From: Spirochaetaceae bacterium
GTDB taxonomy: Bacteria > Spirochaetota > Spirochaetia > Treponematales > Breznakiellaceae
DNA length: 7,339 nt
Assembly: GCA_031284295.1 (NCBI GenBank)
Contig: JAITAE010000286.1
Coordinates: 1-7,339 of the forward strand
Reading direction: 5' to 3'
Positions 7,294 through 7,339 of the stretch are shown here, piece by piece (the first letter of the stretch is position 1; every line of letters starts with the position of its first letter). Under the pieces are notes generated by a model. The model saw only the letters and a list, made by a program, of their open reading frames with translations, had not been told where the DNA came from and ran no database searches. Position numbers and translations under genes: made by a program.

Positions 7294-7339
7294 AATTACT
7301 CTCCTTAATAATGTGTTATAACTTTACATATACTAGATG
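7294..7339 (-). promoter_or_regulatory. tssB leader with strong ribosome binding site
   Basis: The 46 bases before tssB are AT-rich and hold AAGGAG (7306-7301), a near-ideal SD 7 nt before the ATG. A TATAAC-like hexamer lies upstream, but the window ends before any -35 could be judged. No open frame reads into tssB from the edge, which is compatible with an operon start or an intergenic gap. Confidence 0.5.

Overview
The window is one co-directional block of type VI secretion system (T6SS) core genes, all read on the minus strand (right to left): tssB, tssC, hcp (tssD), tssE, tssF, tssG and the first third of tssH/clpV, which runs off the left edge. Every strong open frame on the plus strand is an antisense shadow of one of these genes.

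The organism is a Gram-negative-type (diderm) bacterium, because T6SS spans two membranes. The system is the ordinary T6SS subtype i: it has a TssBC sheath, a gp25-like TssE with FEPR, and a ClpV. Base composition is mixed (spot counts of 27% to 67% G+C in single 60-base stretches). The lineage cannot be fixed from these genes. A deltaproteobacterium or a gut spirochaete would fit, but that is only an impression.

Layout, in transcription order. 7339-7294: leader of tssB with a strong Shine-Dalgarno (SD). 7293-6742: tssB. 6733-5234: tssC, 8 nt after tssB, with its SD lying over the tssB stop. 5233-5137: a very AT-rich 97-nt gap, the most likely place for an extra promoter. 5136-4639: hcp. 4638-4533: a 106-nt gap holding an 18-bp inverted repeat. 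4532-4014: tssE, probably starting with TTG. 4013-3973: a 41-nt gap. 3972-2170: tssF. 2191-1079: tssG, overlapping the end of tssF. 1078-951: a 128-nt gap with possible structure and a doubtful 37-codon frame. 950-1: clpV, 5' part.

Together the genes encode the contractile tail: the sheath (TssB/TssC), the inner tube (Hcp), the baseplate wedge (TssE/TssF/TssG) and the AAA+ motor that recycles the contracted sheath (ClpV). The membrane complex (TssJ/L/M), TssK, TssA, the VgrG/PAAR spike and any effectors are not in the window. No undescribed system was found. The points worth a second look are all non-coding: the AT-rich leader and the hairpin that bracket hcp, and the unusual gap before clpV.
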